DNA of 64,000 nucleotides from Pedobacter cryotolerans. GTDB taxonomy: Bacteria; Bacteroidota; Bacteroidia; Sphingobacteriales; Sphingobacteriaceae. Both the position numbers and the translations under genes were made by a program. This document shows positions 17,582 to 26,637 of the stretch, one piece after another. The stretch's first letter is position 1, and the number at the start of each line of letters is the position of its first letter. The notes beneath the pieces are model-generated. The model did no database searches and was not told the DNA's origin. It saw only the letters and a list, made by a program, of their open reading frames with translations. Location of the stretch: NCBI RefSeq assembly GCF_005116475.1, contig NZ_SWBO01000002.1, positions 267,258-331,257 on the forward strand. Direction: 5' to 3'.

Positions 17582-18724
17582 ATGGCAAAACAGATAAGCG
17601 AATTAAAATTAGGTATTTTAGGTGGTGGACAATTAGGTAGAATGCTGATTCAGGAGGCTATTAATTATAATTTAAGCGTTTCTGCCTTAGATCCAGATCC
17701 TGATGCACCTTGTAAACACATCACTCACAAATTTGAGTGTGGTTCGATTACGGATTTTGATACCGTTTATAATTTTGGGAAAAAAGCAGATATTATTACC
17801 ATTGAAATAGAAAAAGTAAATATTGAAGCGCTAGAGCAATTGGAAAAAGAAGGAAAAATTGTTTTTCCGCAATCTCGAGTTATTCGATTGATACAAGATA
17901 AGGGCGTTCAGAAACAATTTTTTAAAGAAAATGATATTCCCACCGCTCCATTTCAATTAGTTAACAGTCAGGATGATATTTTAAATGCAAACTTTACTTA
18001 TCCGTTTATTTTAAAGCAGCGAAAAGATGGTTATGATGGCAAGGGTGTAATGAAAATTAACAGCATTGCCGAAGTCGAAAATGCTTTTGATGCACCATCA
18101 TTGATAGAAGAATTAATTGATTTTGATAAAGAAATTGCAGTTATTGTTGCCAGAAACTCAAACGGCGACATGAAAACTTTTCCGATGGTGGAAATGGAAT
18201 TTAATGCTGAGGCAAACTTGGTAGAGTTCTTGATTTCTCCATCTACTTATCCCGACGATATACAGCAAAGAGCAGAGCAAATTGCTTGTAACATTGCACA
18301 AGCCTTAAACATTACCGGAATTTTAGCGGTAGAAATGTTTGTAACCAGAGATGGTGAAATTTTAGTAAACGAGCTAGCTCCAAGACCCCATAATAGCGGT
18401 CACCAAACGATTGAAGGCAATTATGTTTCTCAGTTTGAGCAACATTTGCGTGCTATTTTTAATTTACCATTGGGCGATACCAGATCTGTTAGCAATGCTG
18501 TAATGATTAATTTATTAGGCGAAAAAGGGCACGAAGGTTTGGCAAAATACAGTGGTTTAGAAAAAATTATGGCGATTGATGGTGTTTATGTTCATTTGTA
18601 CGGCAAAAAATATACTAAGCCTTTTCGTAAAATGGGACATGTAACGGTGGTAGATCAAAACCGTGATTATGCAATTGAGAAAGCTCGATTTGTACAGCAA
18701 ACTTTGAAAGTAATAACCCCCTAA
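17582..18724 (+). CDS. purK: 5-(carboxyamino)imidazole ribonucleotide synthase
   Basis: 380-residue ATP-grasp enzyme of de novo purine synthesis: AIR + ATP + bicarbonate to N5-CAIR, in the cytoplasm. GILGGGQLGRML is the N-terminal motif; FILKQRKDGYDGKGV and NELAPRPHNSGHQTIE are ATP-grasp signatures. Normal length. Its last codons and TAA (18722-18724) lie inside a C-rich repeat, so the repeat appears to supply the end of the protein. purE, the next pathway enzyme, follows after 88 bases. Confidence 0.96.
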   Translation: MAKQISELKLGILGGGQLGRMLIQEAINYNLSVSALDPDPDAPCKHITHKFECGSITDFDTVYNFGKKADIITIEIEKVNIEALEQLEKEGKIVFPQSRVIRLIQDKGVQKQFFKENDIPTAPFQLVNSQDDILNANFTYPFILKQRKDGYDGKGVMKINSIAEVENAFDAPSLIEELIDFDKEIAVIVARNSNGDMKTFPMVEMEFNAEANLVEFLISPSTYPDDIQQRAEQIACNIAQALNITGILAVEMFVTRDGEILVNELAPRPHNSGHQTIEGNYVSQFEQHLRAIFNLPLGDTRSVSNAVMINLLGEKGHEGLAKYSGLEKIMAIDGVYVHLYGKKYTKPFRKMGHVTVVDQNRDYAIEKARFVQQTLKVITP

Positions 18725-18763
18725 CCCCTCCGATAGAAAATCGGAGCAGGCTCTAAAGGGGGA
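18716..18763. repeat. C-rich repeat element overlapping the purK stop codon
   Basis: Outer arms CCCCCTAACCCCT and CTAAAGGGGG enclose an inner stem CTCCGAT / ATCGGAG. The purK TAA falls in the left arm. Related sequence recurs inside the purE start region (18829-18856) and at the mutS stop (35037-35073). Confidence 0.65.
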
Positions 18764-18812
18764 ATGAATAACAAGTTGGAATAGCAAACTTTAAAGATTT
18801 TATTAAATTGAT

Positions 18813-19340
18813 ATGAACAAAATAGAGGAAAAAGCCCCTTTAGGGGTTGGGGTTTTAGTAGGTATTATAATGGGCAGCAAATCTGATTTACCAGTAATGC
18901 AAGATGCTGCTGATATTTGTAAGGAATTTGGTGTAGAATTTGAAATGACGGTTGTTTCTGCACATCGTACCCCTGAAAGAATGTTTACTTATGCCAAAGA
19001 TGCTGCTAGTAAAGGCTTAAAAGTAATTATTGCTGGTGCTGGTGGTGCAGCTCATTTACCTGGTATGGTGGCTTCAATTACTACTTTGCCTGTAATTGGT
19101 GTTCCTGTAAAATCATCAAACTCAATTGATGGTTGGGACAGCATTCTTTCTATTTTACAAATGCCAAATGGTATTCCTGTGGCAACGGTTGCCCTTAATG
19201 CGGCTAAAAACGCAGGTTTATTGGCTGTTCAAATTTTGGCAACTGCCGATGATAGTTTGGCGCAAAAAATGCAAGTTTATAAAGATGATTTAAGAAAAAA
19301 AGTAGAGGAAAGTGCAGAGGAAATGAGTTCACAGTTATAA
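18813..19340 (+). CDS. purE: N5-carboxyaminoimidazole ribonucleotide mutase
   Basis: 175-residue PurE, converting N5-CAIR to CAIR after Pur[24 protein letters not shown] and [13 protein letters not shown] are the substrate-binding loops. Family members usually begin just before VGIIMGS; here about 16 extra residues ([16 protein letters not shown]) precede it. Their codons contain GCCCCTTTAGGGG and GGGGTTTT, the same C-rich repeat as at the purK stop in opposite orientation. The extension is probably a repeat read as protein. A shorter start is not obvious, as no ATG occurs before GIIM. Confidence 0.94.
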   Translation: MNKIEEKAPLGVGVLVGIIMGSKSDLPVMQDAADICKEFGVEFEMTVVSAHRTPERMFTYAKDAASKGLKVIIAGAGGAAHLPGMVASITTLPVIGVPVKSSNSIDGWDSILSILQMPNGIPVATVALNAAKNAGLLAVQILATADDSLAQKMQVYKDDLRKKVEESAEEMSSQL

Positions 19341-19382
19341 GTTGGCACCCAAAACCGTTAATTGCAAATTAGCAACTAAAAA

Positions 19383-19946
19383 CTAATTCAAACTCGGATC
19401 ACTCGGGAAATTACTTACATGAGCATATTTTGGGCCTAAATTAATAATAACATCTCGCCACAATTGTTCTTCATTTTGCGAAAAGACAATATCTTGTTTA
19501 AATTGATTAGAAACTATCCAAGTATTCTCTTTAATTTCTTCATTTAATTGACCAATAGACCAGCCAGAATAGCCCAAAAAAAACTTAACCTCATCTTGGC
19601 TTAGGCTATTGTTATTTACCAATATTTTAAGCGTTTCATAATTCCCACCCCAATAAATTCCATTTGCAATTTCTTCGCCACTGTTTAATTTATCGTAACA
19701 ACGATGTATAAAATGGATAGTATCTACTTCTACTGGTCCGCCAATAAAAACGGGAAAATCTGCTTGCCATAAATCTGGCATCAAATCTTTTAATAAAAGT
19801 AAGCTAGGCTGATTTAAGATAAAACCTAAAGTACCGTCTTCATTATGTTCAGCCATTAGTATAACCGATCGCTTAAAATTAGGATCATTTAAAAATGGTT
19901 CAGAAATTAATAACTTGCCTGCAGAAGGTTTCAATTTACTTAACAT
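19383..19946 (-). CDS. YqgE/AlgH family protein
   Basis: 187 residues, full length for the family. GKLLISEPFLNDPNFKRSV, HNEDGTLGFILNQ and FIGGPVE are its signatures, with GYSGWSIGQL in the C-terminal half. AlgH was first linked to alginate control in Pseudomonas, but the biochemical function remains unclear. It is convergent with purE (42-base gap without a clear terminator) and divergent from pdxH. Confidence 0.92.
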   Translation of the reverse strand: MLSKLKPSAGKLLISEPFLNDPNFKRSVILMAEHNEDGTLGFILNQPSLLLLKDLMPDLWQADFPVFIGGPVEVDTIHFIHRCYDKLNSGEEIANGIYWGGNYETLKILVNNNSLSQDEVKFFLGYSGWSIGQLNEEIKENTWIVSNQFKQDIVFSQNEEQLWRDVIINLGPKYAHVSNFPSDPSLN

Positions 19947-20065
19947 GCATTGAAATTAAGAAACCATTGTCATTAAACCAAAATCAATTAAGCCAATTAA
20001 TTATGATTGTTATCATTTGATGACAAAAAATAGATTAACCTTATCAAAGTTGAATAACTAAAGCT

Positions 20066-20073
20066 TATTTTTG
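20066..20073 (+). promoter_or_regulatory. -7 box of pdxH promoter (TATTTTTG)
   Basis: TAnnTTTG box ending 4 bases before the pdxH ATG, implying a transcription start at or beside the start codon. Confidence 0.5.
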
Positions 20074-20077
20074 CCTT

Positions 20078-20728
20078 ATGGAGGTTACTAAAGAAACACT
20101 AGAAAATTTAAGACAAGATTATCGCTCTGCACAATTGAATGATAATGATGTGAACAAAAACCCGATTAAACAATTCGAAAAATGGTTTGCAGAGGCAATG
20201 ACTGCCGAAATATTTGAACCTAATGCAATGACTTTGGCAACTGCAGATAAAACTGGTAAACCAAATGCCCGTATCGTTTTACTAAAAGGTTTTGATGAAA
20301 ATGGCTTTAGCTTTTACACCAATTATTTAAGTCAGAAAGGAAAAGAATTAAAGAAAAATCCGCAAGCTTGTTTGGTTTTCTTTTGGGGCGAGTTAGAGCG
20401 TCAAGTGCGTATCGAAGGAAAAATCGAAAAACTTTCTAAAGAAGCTTCAGAAAAGTATTTCCACAGCAGACCAATTGCTAGTCAAATTGGTGCAATTGCT
20501 TCTCCACAAAGTCAAGTTTTAAATGATAGAAAAGAATTAGAACAAAAATTTGATGAGCTTAAAACCCAATACGAAGGAAAAACAATCCCTAAACCTGCAC
20601 ATTGGGGCGGTTATATCCTTAAACCAACCTCAATAGAATTTTGGCAAGGTCGCAGAAGCCGTTTACACGATAGAATTAAATTCGATTTAATAAGCGGAAA
20701 ATGGCAAACCAATAGATTAGCACCGTAA
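20078..20728 (+). CDS. pdxH: Pyridoxamine 5'-phosphate oxidase
   Basis: 216-residue FMN enzyme that oxidises pyridoxamine or pyridoxine 5'-phosphate to pyridoxal phosphate. ATADKTGKPNARIVLLKG, FYTNYLSQKG, RQVRIEGKIEKL and the C-terminal EFWQGRRSRLHDR are family signatures, the last binding the cofactor phosphate region. Normal length. The next gene starts 9 bases after the stop, suggesting one transcript. Its product is the cofactor for several PLP enzymes in this window, though no direct link follows from that. Confidence 0.96.
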   Translation: MEVTKETLENLRQDYRSAQLNDNDVNKNPIKQFEKWFAEAMTAEIFEPNAMTLATADKTGKPNARIVLLKGFDENGFSFYTNYLSQKGKELKKNPQACLVFFWGELERQVRIEGKIEKLSKEASEKYFHSRPIASQIGAIASPQSQVLNDRKELEQKFDELKTQYEGKTIPKPAHWGGYILKPTSIEFWQGRRSRLHDRIKFDLISGKWQTNRLAP

Positions 20729-20737
20729 ATATTTATT

Positions 20738-21625
20738 ATGAAAAACATTACAGTAATAGGCTCTGGCACTATGGGCAATGGTATTGCTCATACTTTTGCG
20801 CAATATGGCTACCAAGTAAATCTTGTAGATATTAATGCAGAAGCTTTAGAAAGGGCACTTGCAACAATTACAAAAAATTTAGATAGACAAGTTGCTAAAG
20901 GCACATTAACCGAAGATAGTAAAGCAGCAACTTTAGCAAATATTACCACCATAACAGATTTACAGAATGGTGTGAAAGAAGCCGATTTAATTGTTGAGGC
21001 TGCAACAGAAAACATAGAGCTAAAACTTAAAATTTTTAAAGATCTAGATCAGTTTGCAAAGCCAGAGGCAATTTTAGCCAGCAACACTTCTTCTATTTCG
21101 ATCACTAAAATTGCATCAGTAACCAACCGTGGAGATAAAGTTATTGGTATGCATTTTATGAACCCAGTGCCGGTAATGAAATTGGTGGAAGTAATTAGAG
21201 GTTACGCTACAAGCGATGAATCTACAGCATTGGTGATGGAGCTTTCTAAAAAATTAGAAAAATCTCCTGTTGAGGTTAACGATTATCCAGGTTTTGTTGC
21301 AAACAGAATTTTAATGCCGATGATTAACGAAGCAATATACACTTTATATGAAGGTGTAGCTGGTGTAAATGAAATTGATACGGTAATGAAATTAGGGATG
21401 GCGCACCCAATGGGTCCATTGCAATTGGCCGATTTTATTGGTTTAGATGTTTGCTTGGCAATTTTAAATGTCCTTCATCAAGGTTTTGGCAATCCTAAAT
21501 ATGCACCTTGCCCATTGTTGGTAAATATGGTTACCGCTGGTAAAAAAGGAGTAAAATCTGGCGAAGGTTTTTACGATTATAGCAATGGTGTTAAAGAAGC
21601 AAAAGTGGCGGCTAAGTTTCTATAA
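20738..21625 (+). CDS. hbd: 3-hydroxybutyryl-CoA dehydrogenase
   Basis: 295-residue single-function 3-hydroxyacyl-CoA dehydrogenase. GSGTMGNGIAHTFAQ is the NAD-binding motif; IGMHFMNPVPVMKLVEVI carries the catalytic His; ANRILMPMINEA and GMAHPMGPLQLADFIGLD belong to the C-terminal domain. It oxidises or reduces 3-hydroxybutyryl-CoA in fatty acid or butanoate metabolism. Tight spacing after pdxH (9 bases) suggests co-transcription; there is no obvious pathway link between the two. Confidence 0.93.
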   Translation: MKNITVIGSGTMGNGIAHTFAQYGYQVNLVDINAEALERALATITKNLDRQVAKGTLTEDSKAATLANITTITDLQNGVKEADLIVEAATENIELKLKIFKDLDQFAKPEAILASNTSSISITKIASVTNRGDKVIGMHFMNPVPVMKLVEVIRGYATSDESTALVMELSKKLEKSPVEVNDYPGFVANRILMPMINEAIYTLYEGVAGVNEIDTVMKLGMAHPMGPLQLADFIGLDVCLAILNVLHQGFGNPKYAPCPLLVNMVTAGKKGVKSGEGFYDYSNGVKEAKVAAKFL

Positions 21626-21685
21626 TTATTGTCCATAGCTTATAGTCAATGGTCCATGGACTATTAACTATTAACTATTATCTAC

Positions 21686-21693
21686 TATCTTTA
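21686..21693 (+). promoter_or_regulatory. -7 box of ruvB promoter (TATCTTTA)
   Basis: A TAnnTTTG-like box, with A in place of G, ending 4 bases before the ATG. Preceded by simple repeats of CTATTAA. Confidence 0.4.
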
Positions 21694-21697
21694 CAAA

Positions 21698-22720
21698 ATG
21701 AACGAAAATCTTGACCCTTCTTCAGAAAGTTTAACTCCTATTGAACGTGATATTGAAAAGGTACTACGTCCGCAAGAGTTTGAGGATTTTACGGGTCAGG
21801 ATAAGATTTTAGAAAACTTAAAAATTTTTGTTAAAGCTGCTAAACTACGTGGCGAGGCATTAGACCATGTACTTTTGCATGGTCCACCCGGATTAGGAAA
21901 AACCACACTTTCTTATATTATCGCCAATGAAATGGGTGTTGGTATTAAAGTAACATCTGGTCCGGTTTTAGATAAACCAGGCGATTTAGCTGGTCTTTTA
22001 ACTAATTTAGAAACTGGCGACATTCTGTTTATCGATGAAATTCACCGTTTATCGCCTTTGGTAGAAGAGTATTTATACTCAGCCATGGAAGATTTTAAGA
22101 TTGACATTATGTTGGAGAGCGGACCAAACGCTCGTTCGGTACAAATTGGTTTAAATCCATTTACTTTAGTTGGCGCCACTACTCGATCTGGTTTGTTAAC
22201 GGCACCTTTAAGAGCAAGATTTGGAATTAATTCTCGCCTAGCTTATTACGATGCTAAAATATTAACTACCATCGTTTTACGTTCATCTGCCATATTAAAC
22301 ACACCAATATCAGATGAAGGAGCGTACGAAATAGCTCGCCGTAGTAGAGGCACTCCTCGTATTGCCAATGCATTATTGCGTAGAACAAGAGATTTTGCAC
22401 AAATTAAAGGAAACGGCAGCATTGATACCGAAATTGCTCGTTATGCTTTAACTGCTTTAAATGTTGATGAACACGGTTTAGATGAAATGGATAACAAAAT
22501 TTTGTTGGCCATTATTGATAAATTTAAAGGCGGACCAGTTGGATTAAAAACCATTGCAACCGCAGTTGGTGAAGATGACGGGACTATTGAAGAAGTTTAC
22601 GAACCTTTTTTAATTCAGGAAGGTTACTTGATGCGTACCGCTCGTGGCAGGGAAGTTACCGAAGCTGCCTACAAACATTTAAACAGGATTAAATTAGGGC
22701 AAACAGGCAAACTTTTTTAG
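21698..22720 (+). CDS. ruvB: Holliday junction branch migration helicase subunit RuvB
   Basis: 340-residue AAA+ motor that drives branch migration with RuvA. Walker A is GPPGLGKTT; Walker B is LFIDEIHRL; sensor 1 is LVGATTRSG; the arginine finger region is APLRARFG; the C-terminal winged helix includes [13 protein letters not shown]. Full length and normal. It stands alone in transcription direction with no ruvA or ruvC nearby. Confidence 0.97.
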   Translation: MNENLDPSSESLTPIERDIEKVLRPQEFEDFTGQDKILENLKIFVKAAKLRGEALDHVLLHGPPGLGKTTLSYIIANEMGVGIKVTSGPVLDKPGDLAGLLTNLETGDILFIDEIHRLSPLVEEYLYSAMEDFKIDIMLESGPNARSVQIGLNPFTLVGATTRSGLLTAPLRARFGINSRLAYYDAKILTTIVLRSSAILNTPISDEGAYEIARRSRGTPRIANALLRRTRDFAQIKGNGSIDTEIARYALTALNVDEHGLDEMDNKILLAIIDKFKGGPVGLKTIATAVGEDDGTIEEVYEPFLIQEGYLMRTARGREVTEAAYKHLNRIKLGQTGKLF

Positions 22721-22799
22721 TGCTTATTGTGTTCTTTAATTAACAACATTTTTTTCTGAACTTAGGTAAGAAGTTTCTTTCTGCCTTTTAACATATTTT

Positions 22800-24308
22800 A
22801 TGAATATAGAAATACGAAAACTCACCATAGAGGATTATAAGGATTTACGCGAATCGATGGTGCAAGCTTACGATACCAGTGGTAATGGAATTTGGAGCAA
22901 AGCCAACATACAAAATTTACTTAATATTTTTCCAGAAGGCCAGCAATGCATCTCAGTTGATGATAAAGTTGTAGCTTGTTCGCTATCAATTATTGTAGAT
23001 TACGATATTTTTGGTGATAACCATACTTACGAACAAATTACTGGTAAATATACCTTCTCTACACATACTGCTAGCGGCAATGTATTATACGGAATTGAGG
23101 TGTTTGTACATCCTGAATACCGCGGTTTACGTTTAGCCAGAAGATTATATGAGGCTAGAAAAGAGCTTTGTGAAACTTTAAATTTAGAAAGTATTATTGC
23201 CGGCGGCAGAATTCCTGGCTATCATGAACATGCAGAGAAATTAGATCCTAGACAGTATATAGATAGAGTAAAATCAAAAGAAATTTACGATCCAACTTTA
23301 ACTTTTCAAATCTCCAACGATTTTCACGTTCGTAAAATTTTAAAAAATTATTTACCCGGCGATTTAGAATCGAAAGAATTTGCTACGCTAATTGAGTGGA
23401 ACAATATTTATTATCAAGATAATGTATCTGCCCGATCTGCAAAAACCATAAGATTAGGTTTGGTGCAATGGCAAATGCGTTTGTTTCCAGATATTGACGC
23501 TTTTTACGAGCAGGTAAAGTTTTTTGTTGATGCAGTAAGCGGTTATAAATCAGACTTTATCATGTTTCCTGAATTTTTTAATACGCCATTACTAGAGCCA
23601 TACAATCACTTACCAGAAATGGAAGCAATGCGTAAATTGGCAGAAAGTACCGAAGAAATTGTAAAAAGAATTCAAGAGTATGCTGTTTCTTATAATGTAA
23701 ATATCATATCGGGCAGTATGCCAATTATTGAAGATGGTAAACTTTATAACGCCACCTATTTATGCCATAGAAATGGATTAACTGAAGATTATAGAAAAAT
23801 TCATATCACACCGAACGAACAAAAATACTACGGCATGAGCGGTGGGGACAAAATCGGCGTTTTTGATACTGATTGTGGTAAAATTGGAATTTTAATTTGT
23901 TATGATGTTGAGTTTCCTGAATTGAGCAGAATATATGCCGACCAAGGAATGCAAATTTTATTTGTTCCCTTTTTAACTGATACTCAAAACGGTTATACCA
24001 GGGTTAGAAGATGTGCACAAGCTAGAGCCATAGAAAACGAATGTTATGTAGCAATTGCCGGTTGTGTAGGTAATTTACCAAAAGTAAACAACATGGATAT
24101 TCAGTTTGCGCAATCCGCAGTATTTACCCCATCTGATTTTGCTTTTCCTACTAATGCAGTTAAAGCAGAAACTACACCAAATACAGAAATGATGTTAGTA
24201 GTAGATGTTGATTTACATTTATTAGATGAATTACACCATTTCGGGACGGTGAAAATATTAAAAGATAGACGAAAAGATTTGTATGAAGTGAGATTGTTAA
24301 AATCTTAA
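22800..24308 (+). CDS. GNAT acetyltransferase-nitrilase (carbon-nitrogen hydrolase) fusion
   Basis: 502-residue bifunctional protein. Residues ~1-165 are a GNAT domain: GIEVFVHPEYRGLRLARRLYE is the acetyl-CoA binding A motif. Residues ~220-500 are a nitrilase-superfamily amidohydrolase with the catalytic triad Glu (MFPEFF), Lys (YRKIHI) and Cys (LICYDVEFPE). Together they could acetylate an amine and hydrolyse an amide of related substrates, but I know of no defined substrate. This fusion occurs in other bacteria, so it is not a local accident. A bidirectional terminator follows. Confidence 0.9.
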   Translation: MNIEIRKLTIEDYKDLRESMVQAYDTSGNGIWSKANIQNLLNIFPEGQQCISVDDKVVACSLSIIVDYDIFGDNHTYEQITGKYTFSTHTASGNVLYGIEVFVHPEYRGLRLARRLYEARKELCETLNLESIIAGGRIPGYHEHAEKLDPRQYIDRVKSKEIYDPTLTFQISNDFHVRKILKNYLPGDLESKEFATLIEWNNIYYQDNVSARSAKTIRLGLVQWQMRLFPDIDAFYEQVKFFVDAVSGYKSDFIMFPEFFNTPLLEPYNHLPEMEAMRKLAESTEEIVKRIQEYAVSYNVNIISGSMPIIEDGKLYNATYLCHRNGLTEDYRKIHITPNEQKYYGMSGGDKIGVFDTDCGKIGILICYDVEFPELSRIYADQGMQILFVPFLTDTQNGYTRVRRCAQARAIENECYVAIAGCVGNLPKVNNMDIQFAQSAVFTPSDFAFPTNAVKAETTPNTEMMLVVDVDLHLLDELHHFGTVKILKDRRKDLYEVRLLKS

Positions 24309-24312
24309 ATTT

Positions 24313-24346
24313 AAAGGCAGAGATTTTAAAACATCTCTGCCTTTTT
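24313..24346. terminator. Bidirectional terminator
   Basis: 12-bp stem AAAGGCAGAGAT / ATCTCTGCCTTT with A-rich left and T-rich right flanks, between two convergent genes. Confidence 0.85.
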
Positions 24347-24350
24347 GCTT

Positions 24351-24572
24351 TTAGTTAGAAACGTTATTTCTAAAGAAAAGGAAATATACTACAAGCAGTA
24401 CCACTACAATTATTGGAATAATCCATTTCATAGCTTGTCCTGCTCCTTCATTATCAGGTTCGTTAACTGTTGGCGCTGGCCCTGGGTTTTCTTTATGTTT
24501 CTCGTAATCAGTTTCAATTGGCGGAACTGGTTTGTTTGGATCTTCGGTATGGTTTGGCGTTGAATTTTCCAT
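24351..24572 (-). CDS. Small tail-anchored membrane protein, unknown
   Basis: 73 residues from the ATG at 24572; the longer frame would need a TTG at 24611. The first ~45 residues are hydrophilic and rich in Pro, Glu and Asn (PNKPVPPIETDYEKHKENP). A single membrane segment follows (WIIPIIVVVLLVVYFLFF) with a short basic tail, the layout of a C-terminally anchored protein. I do not recognise the family. Convergent with the GNAT-nitrilase gene. Confidence 0.6.
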   Translation of the reverse strand: MENSTPNHTEDPNKPVPPIETDYEKHKENPGPAPTVNEPDNEGAGQAMKWIIPIIVVVLLVVYFLFFRNNVSN

Positions 24573-24660
24573 GATTTTATAATTTAAATTTATGAGATTA
24601 GATTTTTCCAATCAAATACTAAACAAGCAGAAAGCTTAAAAGGTTTTTTGTTCAAAAGCC

Positions 24661-24668
24661 TATCTTTA
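24661..24668 (+). promoter_or_regulatory. -7 box of queG promoter (TATCTTTA)
   Basis: TAnnTTTG-like box ending 5 bases before the queG ATG. Confidence 0.4.
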
Positions 24669-24673
24669 CCAAA

Positions 24674-25609
24674 ATGTTAAATAATTCTGCAAAATATAGT
24701 CGAATGATTAAAGCCGAGGCTTTACGCCTAGGTTTTATGGCGTGCGGAATTAGCAAAGCTGATTTTTTAGCAGAAGAAGCGCCAAGATTAGAAGATTGGT
24801 TAAATAAAAATCATCATGGCGAAATGGCTTACATGGCTAATCATTTTGATAAAAGACTTGATCCTCGTTTGTTGGTTGATGGAGCAAAGTCTATAGTTTC
24901 GCTAACCTTAAATTATTTTACTGATCAACAACAAGCAGATATTAATGCTCCAAAAATATCTAAATACGCTTTTGGAACCGATTATCACACTGTGATAAAA
25001 GAAAAACTACAAGAGTTAATGGCTTTTATAAATGATAACATTGGCGAAGTTGGTGGGCGATGTTTTGTAGATTCTGCTCCAGTAATGGATAAAGCTTGGG
25101 CACAAAAAGCTGGCTTAGGTTGGCGTGGTAAAAACTCGAATTTAATTAGTAAATATGCAGGTTCTTTCTTTTTTATAGCAGAGCTGATTATAGATTTAGA
25201 CTTAGATTATGATACTCCTTTTGCAGCTGATCATTGCGGCTCTTGTACACGTTGTATAGACGCCTGCCCTACCGATGCTATTGTTGCTCCTTATACAGTT
25301 GATGGCAGCAAATGTATTTCCTACTTAACTATAGAATTAAAAAACGAAATACCAACTGAATTTAAAGGTAAAATGGATAATTGGATGTTTGGCTGCGATG
25401 TTTGCCAAGATGTTTGCCCATGGAATAGATTTGCAACCCAACACAAGGAACCAGCATTTGAACCGGCTATGGAATTGCTAAATCTTAAAAAAGAAGAGCT
25501 AATAGAAATGACCGATGAAGTTTTTAAACAGGTTTTTAAAAATTCGGCTATAAAACGAACAAAGTTTAATGGGTTAAAAAGAAATATAGATTTTTTGAAG
25601 GAGTTGTAA
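24674..25609 (+). CDS. queG: Epoxyqueuosine reductase QueG
   Basis: 311-residue cobalamin-dependent iron-sulfur enzyme performing the last step of queuosine synthesis in tRNA (epoxyqueuosine to queuosine). [16 protein letters not shown] and [11 protein letters not shown] bind two 4Fe-4S clusters; [21 protein letters not shown] is the family signature. It is shorter than versions with a C-terminal HEAT repeat, which is common. The next gene starts on the last base of its stop codon. Confidence 0.95.
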   Translation: MLNNSAKYSRMIKAEALRLGFMACGISKADFLAEEAPRLEDWLNKNHHGEMAYMANHFDKRLDPRLLVDGAKSIVSLTLNYFTDQQQADINAPKISKYAFGTDYHTVIKEKLQELMAFINDNIGEVGGRCFVDSAPVMDKAWAQKAGLGWRGKNSNLISKYAGSFFFIAELIIDLDLDYDTPFAADHCGSCTRCIDACPTDAIVAPYTVDGSKCISYLTIELKNEIPTEFKGKMDNWMFGCDVCQDVCPWNRFATQHKEPAFEPAMELLNLKKEELIEMTDEVFKQVFKNSAIKRTKFNGLKRNIDFLKEL

Positions 25610-26451
25610 TGAAATATTTAACTATCATATTTATTTTAATCTCGCAAAATTTAACTGCCCAAGTTTTACATTTAAAACCACTCAAAGCGGATGCAATAAC
25701 TGGTTCAGCATTTGCGAAATCAATTGCTGATAGCTCGCTTACTTTAGAACAGAGAGAAAAAATCATTTTTAATGAAATTAAGAATGGAAATGTGCCTAAT
25801 TTTTTAAGAAAACTAACGAAAGTAACTCATAGTAATGAATGGGATTTAGGAGATGATAAAATTTCTGTTAGTTATTATGTGTTACCAGATTACTTTTGCA
25901 TTGGTAGCGATGAGGATTTTTTCTATGTACCAATGACGCCATTATTAGCTCAGAAAATAGCGTATTTAACCAAATGCAGCCTACTCACGAGGAAAATGGT
26001 TGATAAAGTTTATAAAAATGCTACGATTAAATTAGAACCAAAACCTATTCCGCCTACAAAAGCTATGACTACTGTGCCTGTTTTTATTGCTCACAATGAA
26101 ATCATTAAAACACAATTGAAAGATTTTGATGCTCAACATAAAAATAGTGAACTAACAGCTGGACACAAAAAAGACATCATCATCTCAAACAAAATTTATG
26201 GTGAGCAAACACCCAGAGTGGTGATTTATGGTTGGCACAAATTAGACGGAAAACCAATACAGCCGATGTATAATAAACACACAAATACTTGGGCAGATTA
26301 TAGTCACGGTGTTAGATTAGTACAACAAAACGTTTGGATTAACGGTAAAAAGACAAAAATTGCTAAAGTTTTAAAAAATGAAAAATTGAGCATTTTACTA
26401 AGTGATGAAGGAAGGATAGAAAAACCTTTCTATCCTGCGACTAAATATTAG
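25609..26451 (+). CDS. Secreted protein of unknown function
   Basis: 280 residues with a short signal peptide (residues 1-17, ending TAQ). The middle has WDLGDDKISVSYYVLPDYFCIGS. The C-terminal half has RVVIYGWHKLDGKPIQPMY, a WADYSHGVRLV stretch and a conserved-looking HNE and His-rich pattern that could be an active site. I do not recognise the family. Its start overlaps the queG stop by one base, so it is translated from the same message, but a periplasmic protein has no evident role in queuosine synthesis. Confidence 0.65.
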   Translation: MKYLTIIFILISQNLTAQVLHLKPLKADAITGSAFAKSIADSSLTLEQREKIIFNEIKNGNVPNFLRKLTKVTHSNEWDLGDDKISVSYYVLPDYFCIGSDEDFFYVPMTPLLAQKIAYLTKCSLLTRKMVDKVYKNATIKLEPKPIPPTKAMTTVPVFIAHNEIIKTQLKDFDAQHKNSELTAGHKKDIIISNKIYGEQTPRVVIYGWHKLDGKPIQPMYNKHTNTWADYSHGVRLVQQNVWINGKKTKIAKVLKNEKLSILLSDEGRIEKPFYPATKY

Positions 26452-26495
26452 CACTTTGCAACACTAAATAATTACAATGTTTTTTCTTAAATAAA

Positions 26496-26607
26496 CAGGA
26501 TTGAAGCGGAAATACTTTTTGTTGCATCGGCACTTCGACTACGCTTAATGTGACAAAGGCAAAAAGATTGCAGCAAACCTGCCTTCCGGCAGGCAGGAAG
26601 CCCGACT
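26496..26607 (+). repeat. Composite inverted-repeat element, copy B
   Basis: Left arm CAGGATTGAAGCGGAAATAC then a T run; right arm AAAAAGATTGCAGC, interrupted by a Cys-type palindrome block (CCTGCC..GGCAGG), then AAGCCCGACT. The loop holds an inverted GTCA hairpin (21 nt at 26531-26551 with TGAC at 26551-26554). It lies between convergent genes. Confidence 0.65.
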
Positions 26608-26632
26608 AGTATCAATCGGGCTTGTGTTTTTG
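26598..26632 (+). terminator. Terminator-like hairpin at the right end of element B
   Basis: AAGCCCGA pairs with TCGGGCTT and is followed by a T-rich stretch. The right arm of element B forms one side of the stem, so the element may serve as terminator for the upstream gene. Confidence 0.5.
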
Positions 26633-26637
26633 CTTTA

